The notes under the pieces were generated by a model that saw nothing but the letters and a program-made list of their open reading frames with translations, did no database searches and was not told the origin of the DNA. Both the position numbers and the translations under genes were made by a program. Positions 34,101 through 45,625 of a stretch of DNA of 64,000 nt are shown here, one piece after another (position 1 is the first letter of the stretch; each line of letters begins with the position of its first letter). The DNA is from Dastarcus helophoroides (Eukaryota; Arthropoda; Insecta; Coleoptera; Bothrideridae). The stretch spans positions 25,501,226 to 25,565,225 of the forward strand of contig CM053334.1 in NCBI GenBank assembly GCA_028583605.1, written 5' to 3'.

Positions 34101-34741
34101 TATGCATTTCTTGCTATTTATATTATGTAAATAACACTGGGAACAATTTGGAAGATAATTTTTGTCGAGTTTGTTTTTTGAGCTGTTTTAGAGTTAAATA
34201 GGTATGCTGATTTCAAAATTTTCGGTAATTTACTCCTACTACGTCTAGTTTTCTCTCTACAGCTTATGTGGTTACCCACTGGGTATCCTAGTCTCGATAA
34301 AGTAAAAATACATTTTTTCAAGTTTTTTGAAATGTATTTAGTGATGATGGAATTGTATAATGCAATAACATAAAAGGTTAAATATAAGTGTTGGGAATTT
34401 TTATTTAATTACAACTAAATGGCCTTTTTTATGGGTAACTCAAAGTTAAGATTGAAGTGTGTCCTCCTCCAAAAGGGAAATTTATTTGTTGAAGTCATAA
34501 TATGTCACTCAGTTTGTTTGCGTAGGCAATATAATTACATAAAGAGCGTCACTGATTTTTGGCAATATCACATGCATCAATGGATTATCCGTATTGCCCT
34601 TTCTGCTTTTTCCTTAGCCAACAACGCGAATATATTAACGACTCCTGCTTTTTGTGTATGTAAAAGAACAGAAGTCTTGAGGAACATTGGATACAGTCGA
34701 ATTGGCTCCCAAGATGAGAATTAAAACCTGGTGATTGAAAC
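34101..34741. other. no recognised gene
   Basis: Intron sequence before the hAT insertion. An open frame of 101 codons at 34419 has no recognisable domain. Confidence 0.4.
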
Positions 34742-34796
34742 ATTTTACTCAGTGGCGGCTAGTGACTTTTTGACAGGGGGTGCGCAGATGCAAAAA

Positions 34797-37700
34797 CAGG
34801 GCTTCGAACCGGAACTAAACCGAAAACCGGAAACCGAAAAACTACCATTATTTTTGTAGGAACAAAAACCGGAACAGAACCGAAAAAAATAATGGTTCAT
34901 TTCGGTTCGTTGAATTTGTATGTTCTTATAATAATTTTTACTTTACCCTAAAATTTGGGATTTTTTTAGAAATTTTCTTTTTAAAATTGTACACAAATTC
35001 ATGCAACTTTCATCTCAAAATTATAAGTTTACTTTAAAGAACATTTTTTTGAAAGTTCAATTAGAAACCTACAATTTCCACTCTTTCTAAGAAAATGTTG
35101 ATTTTATTCTCAACATTTCAAGCCAAATTGAATTTTAAGTTGTATAACTTGAATATTCTTTTTTCAAAATTTTTGGTTCTGTTTTGAAATTTGGACCCTT
35201 TTCTCAAAATATTTCTTTCCTTTTCCTAAAATTTCGAGTTTAAAATACAAATTTTATGTGCTATTGTAAATATGGACTCAAGCAGTGGAGTCTTTTTCAT
35301 TGAAGCCCAGTTTCCTGGCAATTTTATTTGCAAATTTGAATTTTTCCGAAAATTCCAACTTTTTCTTCAGAAGAAACACTCAAACTTTGTTTTTTTTCCC
35401 TCAAACTTGGATTTTCCCTTTTATAATATAATACCCTTGATTTTTGAAGTTATTCATAAAAATTTCGAGTTGCCTTGAATTTTTTCCTTCAAATTTCACT
35501 TTAATTTAAATATGCCAATTTTTTACGATGCCGGCTTCATAAAACTTCCCAAAATCTCAAAATTTGTGATAAAATCCTGCTATTTCTAATTTTTCCTAGA
35601 AATTGGGAATTTCAGTCAAAATTTCAAGAAAAAAATGCAACATTTATATTCCAATTTAAAGCCGAGATCTTGAAATTAAAGTCGAAATTTTAAGCGTAAA
35701 CTTGAAACGATGACATGTTAGAAAATGTTTACTGTTTATCTGGTTTTGTTTACGCTATATTTCACTTTTTTCTTAAAATTTTGATTTCCGCCTCGAAGCT
35801 GCGATTTTTGTTTAGATCGTTTTGAATTTAGGCAGCTTTAAAATCGAAATTTAGTTAAATCTTGAATTCCTTTTGTAGAATTCGTTCAAAATTTAAAAAT
35901 TGGTAATTTGGAAAATTAGATTCTTCACCAAAATTAAAAAAATTCTGGTACAGGAGAATTTTGAAAAAACGTTAAAGTTATCACAAAAACTCGAACTTTA
36001 AAAAAAAATGGAGATTTCGAAAAAACTTCAAATTTTGGATGAAGCTATATTTAATTTTGAAAAAAGTCCCAATTTTGATGATAAAAGGTAACACTTTTCA
36101 AAAAAGATTAAAATCCTGAAAAAATTTAAATATTTCAAAAATTTGCAATTTTGAAAAGAGTGAAAATTTTCGGAAAAAAGTCGGAATTATCAAAAAAAGG
36201 AGTTAAAACTTCGAGAAATAGTAAAAATTTTGGGCTAAAGTGGACATTTTCAAAAAAAAAAAGAAAAATGTTTTGAAAAAAAATGATTCAACATAATCAT
36301 ATTATAAAAAATTCAAACTTTTGAAAAAAAGGAAATTTTCCAAAAAAAAATGAAATTCTGAAAAAGTGATAGCTTCGAAAAAAAGTCGAAATTTTGATGA
36401 TAAAACGTCGAAGTTTTCAAAAAAAGTCTAAATTTTGGAAAAGGTTTAAAAATATTAAAAATGTCGGAATTTTGAGAATAAATTTAATTTTTCAAAAAAA
36501 AAAAAAATTAAAGGAAAATCTAATTTTTCAAATAAAAGTTCAGTTTACTACATAAAAGCCGAAACTTCAGGAAAAAGTCGAAATTTAAAAAAAAATCTCA
36601 GTTTTCAAAAAAAGATCAAAGCTTTGAGATATTGTCAAAAGTTTGACCAAGGTCAAATACTAAAAAAAATAAGGTAGAAGTTTTTAAAAGTCAGTTTTTT
36701 GACATCATTAAATTTACAGAAGAAATCAAAATTTTGAAAAAAAATAACAATTTGGAGAAAAGATCGAAATTATGTATAAAATTAAAAATTTGGAAAATAA
36801 ATGAAATCTTAGAGAAAGGTCAAACTGAAAAAGTTTGACGATTAATAAAATAAATTAACATTTGAAAAAAGTGGAAGCTAAAAAAAAGAACATTTGAATT
36901 TGAAAGTTTTCAAAATATAAAGACGAAATGCTTTAAGGAAATCGAAAAATGTTTAAGAATTTTCAGTTAAAATCGAAGGCAGACTTTTTAAAAAGAGTAA
37001 CCATTTTTAGAAAGTCAGTATCTTGCAAAAAAGTAAAAATTGAGAAAAAGTTGAATAAAAAAAACAAACATTCGAGGGAGTCCCTATTTACAAAATGTTA
37101 AAACTTTGAAAAAATTCAAATTTTTAAAAAGGATTAAAATGTTTTAATAAAATCGAATTTAAAATTAGTTATATTTGCAAAAAAAGATGAAATTTCGAGT
37201 CTCAAATTTCTGATATTTACAAAAATAAGGTCAGGCAACTTCGAGATCAATTCCAAATATTCAAAAAAACTTGTAATTTTCAAAAAATAAAATTTTTAAC
37301 AAGAACGAAAGTTATAAAAGTAAAATGTTGGAAAATATCAAAACGAACCAAATAAGGCAGAATTCTGAGGAATTTGGAATATTCGAAAAATCAAAATTTT
37401 GAAAAAAGTCGAAATTTTCGAAATCAAGTTAAAATTTCGAAAATTTGGAAGTCGAACGAGAAAAGATCGAATTTGTGAAAAAGTGGGTTTTTATTGTCGA
37501 AATTTTCAAAATAAGTCAAAATTTTCAATAAAAATTGAATTCTTCAGAAAAGTCAAAACTTTCAAAAAGTATATAACCAAAGGATCCTTTCTCTTATTTC
37601 ACCTAGGCGAATGCATGGGTATCAGCTAATTTTTTTTTATAAAGTTGGAGGTTTTTTTGAAGTTTGAACTCCAAATGAACCCAGAATCCAAGCTTCAGTC

Positions 37701-37985
37701 TGAAATTTTTAAATTCGAAAAATCGAGAAATATTTCTTTCAAATTTTAAGCATTACCACAGTAGTTATATGCTAATATTTAAAAAAGAGGGAGAATATTT
37801 CCTGAATTATGTTAGAAAATCAATTTAAATTAAAAAAATTTTAAAATGAGTCAGCTGGAACTGAACCGAAAACCGGAAAAAACCGCTAATTTTGTCAGAA
37901 CGAAAACCGCAACGGAACCGATATGATTTTTTTCCCGGAACGAAAACCTAAAACCGGAACGAAAAAATAGAGGTTCGATGCCCTG
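34797..37985. mobile_element. inner hAT-like element filled with AT-rich repeats, nested in the outer one
   Basis: The left end is CAGGGCTTCGAACC and the inverse of the right end is CAGGGCATCGAACC. The perfect 8-bp duplication TGCAAAAA lies at 34789-34796 and 37986-37993, inside the outer element. Both subterminal zones repeat ACCGGAAC/AAACCGG motifs many times, a pattern expected of transposase-binding clusters in hAT elements. Between them are about 2.7 kb of degenerate repeats, T-rich to about 35870 and A-rich from about 35930. There is no transposase reading frame; the frame at 37399-37629 is low-complexity. Length 3189 bp. Confidence 0.9.
34920..37600. repeat. AT-rich repeat filling of the inner hAT, inverted halves
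   Basis: Left half has TTTTTCTCAAAATTT-type words; right half has GTCGAAATTTTNAAAAAA units of roughly 18-21 bp, much diverged. The polarity change near 35.9 kb makes the two halves complementary in character, a foldback-like layout within the transposon. Confidence 0.7.
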
Positions 37986-38996
37986 TGCAAAAATATTAGT
38001 AGTTAAGAGTTTAGGTGACTCCAGTGCCATAGCAAGGTATTAAATTTAAGAGAAACAAAAGTGATACAAAAGGTGTGATATTTATTAGTATTTTTACGAA
38101 TTAAATTTAATTAACATCTTATAGCCTCCAAAATATTTTTGGGTTACCATCCCTAAATTATTTCCATCGACTACAAAAAAAAATCATTATCGACATTTCT
38201 GAGCCACTTAAAGTACTTTGTGCGGTTGCACCTAGTTACGATTCTAGTTTACTTAATTAAAATTGTTTGCTTTTATAGGAATAAAATTATATCACTTTTT
38301 CATTAAAACTACATTTGAGGATAAAATGTATTTTATTACAAAGTTCTAATTAACCTCTACAAAAACACAAAAATTTTTTTTAAACATAATCCGCTCTACG
38401 ATCTTTCAAAGGAATAAAGTGTTCATTACTTTCTCAGCAAAATTGTTTAAATCCAAATTTATAAATAAATAATTAGTCCCTAGGATGGGTACTGCTATCT
38501 CTTGTGAATAGCCGTACTATTGGCAGTTAGGCCTGTAAGCGGCACAATTAGCAATCGCAATCAAATCAGCCGGCACCTACGCATTTAGCATCATAAACCG
38601 TAAGTACACACTTCAAACTCTGACTCGTACTCACCATTTGGTAACATCGCTTCAGCGGAGCGGCGTACCGCGGGCTAGCTTTAGCGTGGTGTTCTGTAGT
38701 TTATTTCTCCGTATCCCGTGGAGGCCGTTGATAGGCATCGCATGGCCGCCACGCTAGGTGCATAATTCTGCGCACAGCAACGTATTTCAATTTCCTCATA
38801 ATATATATTATAATGGAATAAAAGTTCAGGTACTTTATTCCAAGTCACTCACAAGTATTATTAGTTAATTAGTATATCATTATTTTCTGTTTAAAAATGT
38901 GATAAATCCAAGACTTTTACATTAAATAGAAAAGAATAGATCGCTCATTTCACGAGGAGCGCGCGCTCTTGCGCTCTTTAAGACCAGCCGCCACTG

Positions 38997-39414
38997 ATTT
39001 TACTCCAGCTAATTATCGACAGAAAAAATCTGATATTTCATCTCTTATTTAAAACTGAGCCTCATAAAGTAATTTGTTAAAGCTATGTCAATTGAAGCAT
39101 ATTGTTTCAAGTATCCACTGTGGCATTTCCTAGACTATCAACTGGAAACATAAAGGCCGCTGTGTTTCATGCTCCACAGATTTGGTAACTCACTTAAAAT
39201 AAACCTTTTTATCGAAACAGTGGCAGAACTTGAAAATAATAATTTTTCGGCGTTCAAAAACATTCTCAGATTATTACATGGACATTGTCCAGCAACACTT
39301 GGAGCTCTTAAAAATGCCTAGTTGCTACATGACCATCAAATTGCATTTTTTGGATAGCCATTTTGTTTGATTTTCTGAAAAATTTTGGCTCAGTTAATGA
39401 TGAGCAAGGTGCTT
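38997..39414. other. target-site copy then unassigned intron DNA
   Basis: Begins with the second ATTTTACT target copy. The rest has no recognised feature. Confidence 0.4.
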
Positions 39415-39770
39415 GTAGGGATATGACAGGTCACTGTCGATTAACACCACCAGAGAATGAGAATTATAAACGACTCGAGTTGCAGAGGGTGTTTAGAAGA
39501 AGATGAGAGTATCGAGCACGCGATGTGTCACTGCCCGGCACTAGCATCAATCAGAGGATCCACGCTGGAGGACTTTTGGCCTAGTGTGGCCAATTTGAGA
39601 GAGGCGCATCCAAGGGACGTTCTTTAGTTTCTCAACAAGGTTGGGTGGCTGAATGAATGACCAAGGACACCTCAATCACGGGGATAGCACAATAGGCCCG
39701 GAAAGGCTGGCCTAAGTGCTAGCCTAAACTTTAGGCAACCCACAACGAATCCAGAATCCAGAACCCAGAT
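39415..39770 (+). mobile_element. LINE C-terminal fragment with CCHC motif
   Basis: The plus strand reads MTGHCRLTPPEN, then in a shifted frame INDSSCRGCLEEDESIEH, AMCHCPALASIRG and REAHPRDVL with a stop. The GHC..L plus CRxC...H....C pattern is the zinc knuckle near the C-terminus of R1/I-type LINE ORF2 proteins. The fragment is 5'-truncated; a tail of CCAGAATCCAGAACCCAGAT ends it near 39770. Frameshifted and dead. Confidence 0.75.
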
Positions 39771-40319
39771 GAGCAAGGTGAGGAGCAATTCCACCAAAAT
39801 TTGAAGGTTAGAAAGCCAGAATATCATGGTAGATGGAATGTAAATGTCAACATATGACTATTGTTGGAGCTTCAATCAGACAAGGTTGTCCACACATTAA
39901 ACATTAAACAAAACTATACGTACCCGAAGATTTTTACCTTGCATTTTACTTTTAACGCTTTGTAAAAATATACTACTGGTATCAACAGAGAGAGGTATCG
40001 TGTAGATTAAAAAGTTGACCTGATGGACAAAACCTGAGATTATTTTTAGATTCAGAGGGCAAACGTTAATCGAAAACCAGTCAGAGACCTAAGACAACGA
40101 ATTTGCAGTTCCTCAGTGTAATTATTTAAAAAATTTTGAAACTGGATGTGAGCAAATCATCAAAAATTTAAGATTTCTGAAGGGGTGAATCGCTAGCCAG
40201 TTAAAGACGAGTGGCGTAATTTATATGTCCAGTATAAAAAAATTGTCACAGTTGAATGCGACTGTCAGTGGTTATTAGCAACTTTGAGTGGAAGTTGTTA
40301 AGTTAGGTTGTTAGTAAGG
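39771..40319. other. no recognised gene
   Basis: Intron DNA between a LINE fragment and a Tc1 relic. No terminal inverted repeat for the Tc1 copy could be identified here. Confidence 0.4.
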
Positions 40320-41315
40320 AGGATTTTAACGAAAGTAACTTCAAAGTCAAAAAGTTTTAACTGGTCACCAGGAAACAGGACCACAGCAATTACCCTTCGT
40401 GAAGAAGGTTATAGATACCAAGAAATAGCAAACAGGTTGGGTGATGGTGCCACAAAATCAGGGGTAATGAACGTATGTAAACATTTTTATAACATTGGAA
40501 CGAAAAAAATCACCAAAGAAACTGGAAGAAAGCCAAAACTTACTCAATACAATGAGCGCAGAATATGCCGTCTGTCTTTGGAAGATCGTCACAGATTAGC
40601 AAAAAACATTAATGCTATTCTCAAATCATCTGGATTACAAATATCGGAGCGCACTATCAGGAGAAAGCTATTTGAAAAAAAATTGCGAGCGAGAACTCCT
40701 ACAAAGAAGCCATACCTGAACAAAAAGCAGAGGCAACAACGAATGGGCTATTAAACACAGAGTGGACCGAAGATACAGGGGATACAGAATCTCCATCCTT
40801 GGGAGCGATGGAGTGAAATTGGTTCGCCGCCGACCGGGAGAAGACCTTTTACTCCAGTGTACTTACGGTCACTATGAAGCACTCTGTGAACAGTCATGGA
40901 TGTGGGTTTGTATGAGTTAGGACGACGGCAGTAGTAGAGGGTCATTAATGCTAAGAAATATCACACTGCTGCCGTCGATCAAAGATTTATTTAAAGATAA
41001 TACTTAGCAATGCACCTTCCAGCAGCACCCTGCCATACGGACCAAGAACTCCATGGAATGGTTTAGAAATCATGACGTTACTGTACTGCCTTGAGTCTAG
41101 AAATAATCCGGATCTAAATCCAATAAAAAATCTACCATTAAGGCTGAAAGAGCTATTATCACGCCGAAATCCAAGCAACGAATTGAAACTTGGCAGCAAT
41201 CATTGTTCAAAGCTGGTTTAGAGTAATTACATCAGAAGATCTGGTTCGTCCTGTGGATTCCTAACTTTACAGAATTGAGGCTGTGCTAAAAAGTAAGGGT
41301 TACCCAACCAAATAT
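40320..41315 (+). pseudogene. Tc1-like transposase pseudogene (DD34E family), catalytic Glu lost
   Basis: The longest frame (to 40754) has no ATG start. It encodes the paired helix-turn-helix DNA-binding part: AITLREEGYRYQEIANRLG, TGRKPKLTQYNERRICRL and QISERTIRRKLFEKKLRAR. Downstream, across frameshifts, come RRRPGEDLLLQC-like sequence, the second catalytic region (FQQHPAIRTKNSMEWF, where QQDN..H is expected), HDVTVLP and NPDLNPIKNL. The last segment normally reads NPIENLW and its Glu completes the catalytic triad; here it is Lys. The C-terminus KSKGYPTKY is typical of Tc1 proteins. The overall length is that of one transposase, with at least three frameshifts. Dead. Confidence 0.85.
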
Positions 41316-41409
41316 TAATTTTCTATATGCACTGTCCTATTTTCTCAAATATATCTTAACGTTTGTGTTTGATTTATTTTTAAATTCTTGGGGGTTTGTT
41401 GTGTTAAAA

Positions 41410-41580
41410 AAAGTCGATAAATAATGAGTAAAAATATAAATCTATAAGATACAAACGTAATAGTATTCATAAATCACATGGGATCATGGCTAAGACACGA
41501 ATGTTGTTGAAAAAACAAGAATATTTAGAAAGTTTTCTAGAATTTTGGCCACTTGCGTAGTTATTAAAATGTCTTCCAAC
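41410..41580 (+). repeat. dispersed repeat, partner of 33930-34100
   Basis: Contains TATAAGATACAAACGTAATA, ATAAATCACATGGGATCATG and TTTCTAGAATTTTGGCCAC. Inverted relative to the 33.9-kb copy, 7.3 kb apart in the same intron. Confidence 0.5.
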
Positions 41581-41904
41581 ATTGAAGCGTGTTTAGAAAT
41601 TACTAAATGTTTGACGTTTTACTCGCCATCGTAAGGAGTTCTTCAGGCACAAAGAAAATAAATCAATTTCAATACAGAATAGCACGATAATTCAATATCA
41701 GGCGAAGTTCTGTGAAAATGGCATAAAAAGAGAAATACAGTCAATGTAGAAGAGCTCGGTAACTCAGTATGACAGCCAAATCAAATGCGAATCTCATCTG
41801 TGGAATTCAAGGTCAATATTTAAGGCCGAGGAGCGGATTAACCCAATGTATCATCCATAACTGAGGTAAAACTCTTCTGAAATGAAAATAAGGACCAAAC
41901 AGTA

Positions 41905-42788
41905 GGGAAGACTGGGGTATTGTGGACCGCCTTTTTATGTTGGCTAAAAACCGGCAAAAAATAATATTTTTTTCTGAAAATTTCAAAGCTCCAGTTTGTA
42001 ATACAACTAATAATCTCTCTTTGGGTTGCAGCAGTTTGGTCAAATTGTATTAAATTATACAACTTATAACAGTTGGCGCAAAAATTGCATTTTTGCGATT
42101 TTGAAAAATGTCGGGGAATTAAGGACCAGTTTGTAAATCGAATAAAAATCGAAAAATATAGTAGAAAAATCTTCTGGTTTTTGATTCAGAATGGCAGAAG
42201 ATTTATTATGAAAGAGAAACAAAATGAAGTGGAATGACAAATGGCAATGAAAATCGGTTCGAAACGAAATTATTATTGCACCAAAAAACTATTAGAAATT
42301 GCCGAAAAATAATGCTGTGTTAATATATAATCACTTATATGCATCAAATACACGAAATCAGCTTGTGAAATATAAAGAATTGAGTGATTCCTAATTCCAC
42401 GACAAAAGTGGTCCGCAATTCCCCGAAGGTCATTTTTTACAATATGGCAGCATATAAGTAACAATACAAACTTCATGCAAAACTTCATGTTCCTGTCAAA
42501 GACTTAAGGTTCTGGGAATATTATGAAGATATTTACCTGAGTTGGTTCTCGTAAAGTGTAGTCAAATAAGAGGAAACTAAAGTGAAAGAAAAATTTCGAA
42601 GTATCCCATTTCTATTTTGTATCGAAGCGAGGTAATGGTTCATGTACACAAGTCCAGTACTGAAGGAAAATTGAACTAAATATGAGGCGAGCTGACGTCA
42701 GTTATTTGTAGCTATCAACCACAATTAGAGAAAAAAAATATGAAGATGGTCCGCAATTCCCCGTGGTCCAGAATACCCCAGTCTCCCC
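41905..42788. mobile_element. non-autonomous TIR element with TA target duplication, 884 bp
   Basis: The left end is GGGAAGACTGGGGTATTG then TGGACCGC. The inverse of the right end is GGGGAGACTGGGGTATTC then TGGACCAC. Both are flanked by TA. Internal copies of GGTCCGCAATTCCCCG occur near 42410 and 42750, and GGGGAATTAAGGACCAG near 42113, so subterminal motifs repeat. TA target sites point to the Tc1/mariner group. No transposase. It sits at the 3' end of the next LINE. Confidence 0.8.
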
Positions 42789-42794
42789 TATATG

Positions 42795-44275
42795 TATATT
42801 TGTGCCCCCCCAGTCGTAATCGCCAGCCTTCGTGGTCGTATGCCAACTCTTAATCCATATCGCGGTCTCTCATCGCTTATCTGACCCCTTCCTTCCAGGA
42901 ACCCTTGGGTCATCCTCTTTTATTTCTTCTGGGTGAGGACCATTGGAATATTCGCTTGGGCTATCTCGTGTCTACCATTCCAAACCATTCAATCCTCTTT
43001 TTCCGAGCTCTCTGGATCACTATCTCTTTGTCCCCATTCGATTTCGGATCTCTTCATTCCTTAAGCGCTGCAATCGTGATACTCTGGCGCTTCTCCGCAG
43101 GTAATCCATTTCTATCGTTAATACTCTCCGTTTGTCTTCTCCTTTCGAGACCCATGTTTCGCTTCCGTGACATAACCATTGTTTGCCCTATCCTTTTCTT
43201 GTTTTTGATATAATATCCTTGTCCCACTATATGCTGTTAAGTGCCTCGATAACCTTCCTCGCACTTAGTATTCGGTGTTGCAGTTCTGTTTTACCTAATC
43301 CTTGTTGATCTATGAATGCTTCAAGATATTTACATTTTTCAACCTGCCTTTACTTGCACTTGATCGTCTATGAATATTTCAAATTATGCATCGGTGTTCA
43401 CTGTTGGGTACTCAGTTTTTTCGAGGACTAAGTTCAAGTCTCCATTTTAGAGTATTCCGTATTTAATCTTCGCCTCATGAACTCCATGTCGAAAGTGTCC
43501 TTGTGCAAAAACAGCCTGATCGTCCGCAAAGTGCAGTGTAACTGAGGTGTGTCTCACCAATTGGCAGTCCCATCCCCTGCCATGATTGTTTCCATTTTCT
43601 CAAGGCTATTTCTACATAGATGTTAAATAGAAAGCGGAGACAGGCAACATCCTTGACGAACTCCCTTTGTTACTTTTGATCCGTTGGGGACAGATAATGT
43701 CCTTATTTACCTGCACACTTTGTTTCTGTATATAATTCTTGGATTATTTCTAATATATACTCATTTACCTAAAGAACTCTTAAAGCTGTCTGTAGTTTGA
43801 GGTACGCTGTTAAAGGTTTTTTTGGAGTCTATAAAGTAATTGTATCTTCTCATTTTTTCTTATCTTTTTTTTTCTGTTAGCTGTTAAAGTATGAATAAAT
43901 TGTCTGTGCATGATCTTCCTCGAGTAAAGCCACTTTGGTCTTCTGATATTCTGTTTCCTTCGTCTTCTCTAATTCTTTTCTGTAGAAAAAAGATTATCTC
44001 TAATAATAATAATCTGTCAAAAGTACTAGTGACGCATATGCCTCTGTAATGGTTTGGATCTTTCTTATTTTCTTTTTTATGTAATGAGGAGATACATATC
44101 TTTTCTTCTGGTGTTTTCTGTTCATCTAAACAATGGTTAAAGTGATGTTTAATTCTTTGCAATAATGATATCCCTACATTCTTAATTAATTCAGCTACAA
44201 TGTGTCCTGGTCCAGGAGTTCTCCCTTTCTTCACTTCATAAGCACTCGACGTATCTTGTCGTATATCTTGACGAG
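42795..44275 (-). mobile_element. LINE ORF2 relic: reverse transcriptase through C-terminus
   Basis: From 44234 downwards on the minus strand: GRTPGPGHIVAELIKN, KKDPNHYRGICVTSTF and EDQSGFTRGRSCTDNLF in one 116-codon frame. Then, across frameshifts, come YFIDSKKTFNSVPQ (motif A), VRQGCCLSPL and FNIYVEIALRKW (motif B region), and HFADDQAVFAQ (motif C, FADD). The tail has IEMDYLRRSARVSRLQRLRN and a decayed GRPRxSWKxGVxxAMRDR region ending near 42800. The polymerase order is intact but stops and frameshifts are frequent. The clade is not assigned with confidence. It is antisense to the host gene, in the 12.2-kb intron. The plus-strand frame at 42905 is its shadow. Confidence 0.85.
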
Positions 44276-44709
44276 ATAGTCAGGGCAGAAAGAGTTTAGT
44301 TTGTCAACTATACCAAAATAAAAATAGCCCAAAGAAGAAAATAGAAAGAGCAAGGTAATTCTGTATGTAAACCCAACTACATTAGAGACAAAACTCATCT
44401 ATGGTATGGTTAATATACCTTGAATTTGGTTGTTTCTTAAGTAAGTAAAATCCACTCGTACAGGGTATATAACCCTATTATACCTTTGGAGCACTTGTGA
44501 GTAGAAAAGAGATGACGCTGAATAACCATTTAAGACAAAGACAAGTTGTGATTATCGGGAAAAACTGCTTGATAATGGCTTCCAAAGTTTGGCTATAGAA
44601 AACAGAGTTTCCACAAAAAGAAGTTCTCGCTGTGCGAATCTTATTCTTGAAAAAACCCTCTACGTTGTCGAACGAAACGTTAAATACTTTTATTATTTGC
44701 TTGACATAG
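44276..44709. other. no recognised gene
   Basis: Intron DNA between the LINE relic and a hAT element. Overlapping short frames on both strands have no family signature. Confidence 0.4.
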
Positions 44710-44717
44710 TCCATTCA

Positions 44718-45511
44718 CAGTGGCGTGCACACCATGAAGGCAAAAAGGCATTGCCTTCCCTAGCAAAATCAGAAAAAAATATAAATGCACTCCTACTCCT
44801 AAATAAAATTAATTTTTCAGCAGACAGAGTATTTCGCTTTATTAATACTTTGTTTCTCTTTTCAATCATTAAAAAAGGTACAAACTTTGAAAATTAATCC
44901 AAGGTTATTGCAAAGTTAACACGGATACGGTAACATTCCAGTGAATAGTCACACTCCATCACAATATTCCCCTGTAGGTGGCCCATAAGCTGAAGGCATA
45001 GGCACATAACAACAATACCATAGCGCCAAATTCATTCGTTTTATTTTAAAACAAACTTTATTCAAGACATTTAATAAAAAAATAAAGTGTTGAACTGTTC
45101 TGTTACTGTTAGTTTATTGGACTTGTTAGTGATGTAAATGCAGTGAAAATGCGATCATGGTGAAAACTGCTTACAGTGGCTAAAAAACTTTCATTGGTGT
45201 TCATAAACACGAAATTACCGCGACAGGATGTCTTATTCCTCTACTTAAACTTGTGTTTGGATATTTTGGTAAAAAAATGTATGATAACTACAAAGATTAT
45301 TATTTTCAAAAGAAAAAAATACGTGGAATGAAAAGTTTAATAACTCATAAAGTATAGTTTCACTTTCAAACATGCGAATAGGATTCTTGCAACGACTTTC
45401 TGCTCTGTAAGTACAAGATAATTTTTGCTACATTACATTTACTTTTGTCTGTATCGGAATCATCAGATATCTATTTGCCTACCCTGCCTTACATGGCACT
45501 GCACGCCATTG
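44718..45511. mobile_element. non-autonomous hAT-like element, 794 bp, 8-bp target duplication
   Basis: The left end is CAGTGGCGTGCACACCATG and the inverse of the right end is CAATGGCGTGCAGTGCCATG. The identical 8-mer TCCATTCA flanks it (44710-44717 and 45512-45519). No transposase frame. It ends only 114 bp before the third GAS2-like exon, so the intron's branch and acceptor region abuts the insertion. Confidence 0.92.
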
Positions 45512-45625
45512 TCCATTCAGAAGGAAATTTTGCTTGATACTTTCACTATTTCAAAACAACTAATAAACAAGGATTCTGCCATCTAAAAGTAACTGTAATA
45601 AGGAAAAACATTGTCTTCGTTTCAG

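Larger units (their letters stand above)
34750..38996. mobile_element. outer hAT-like element, 8-bp target duplication, split by inner hAT
   Basis: The left end is CAGTGGCGGCTAGTG and the inverse of the right end is CAGTGGCGGCTGGTC. Both sides are flanked by the identical 8-mer ATTTTACT (34742-34749 and 38997-39004), the hallmark of hAT transposition. Without the inner insertion the element is about 1.05 kb and has no transposase, so it is non-autonomous. Its right part has a GC-rich segment at 38640-38780 and a GC-rich subterminal stretch, GGAGCGCGCGCTCTTGCGC. Confidence 0.92.

Noticed and set aside
37399..37629. Lys/Phe/Asn-rich open frames in AT-rich blocks (here and at 13568, 15326, 27250, 49062, 51041, 54591, 57085, 58081, 58561, 63374)
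   Set aside because: They follow the AAATTTTCGAAA word structure in whichever frame is open, with no domain and no splice sites.
42905..43213. Plus-strand hydrophobic open frame
   Set aside because: Antisense shadow of the LINE C-terminal region.
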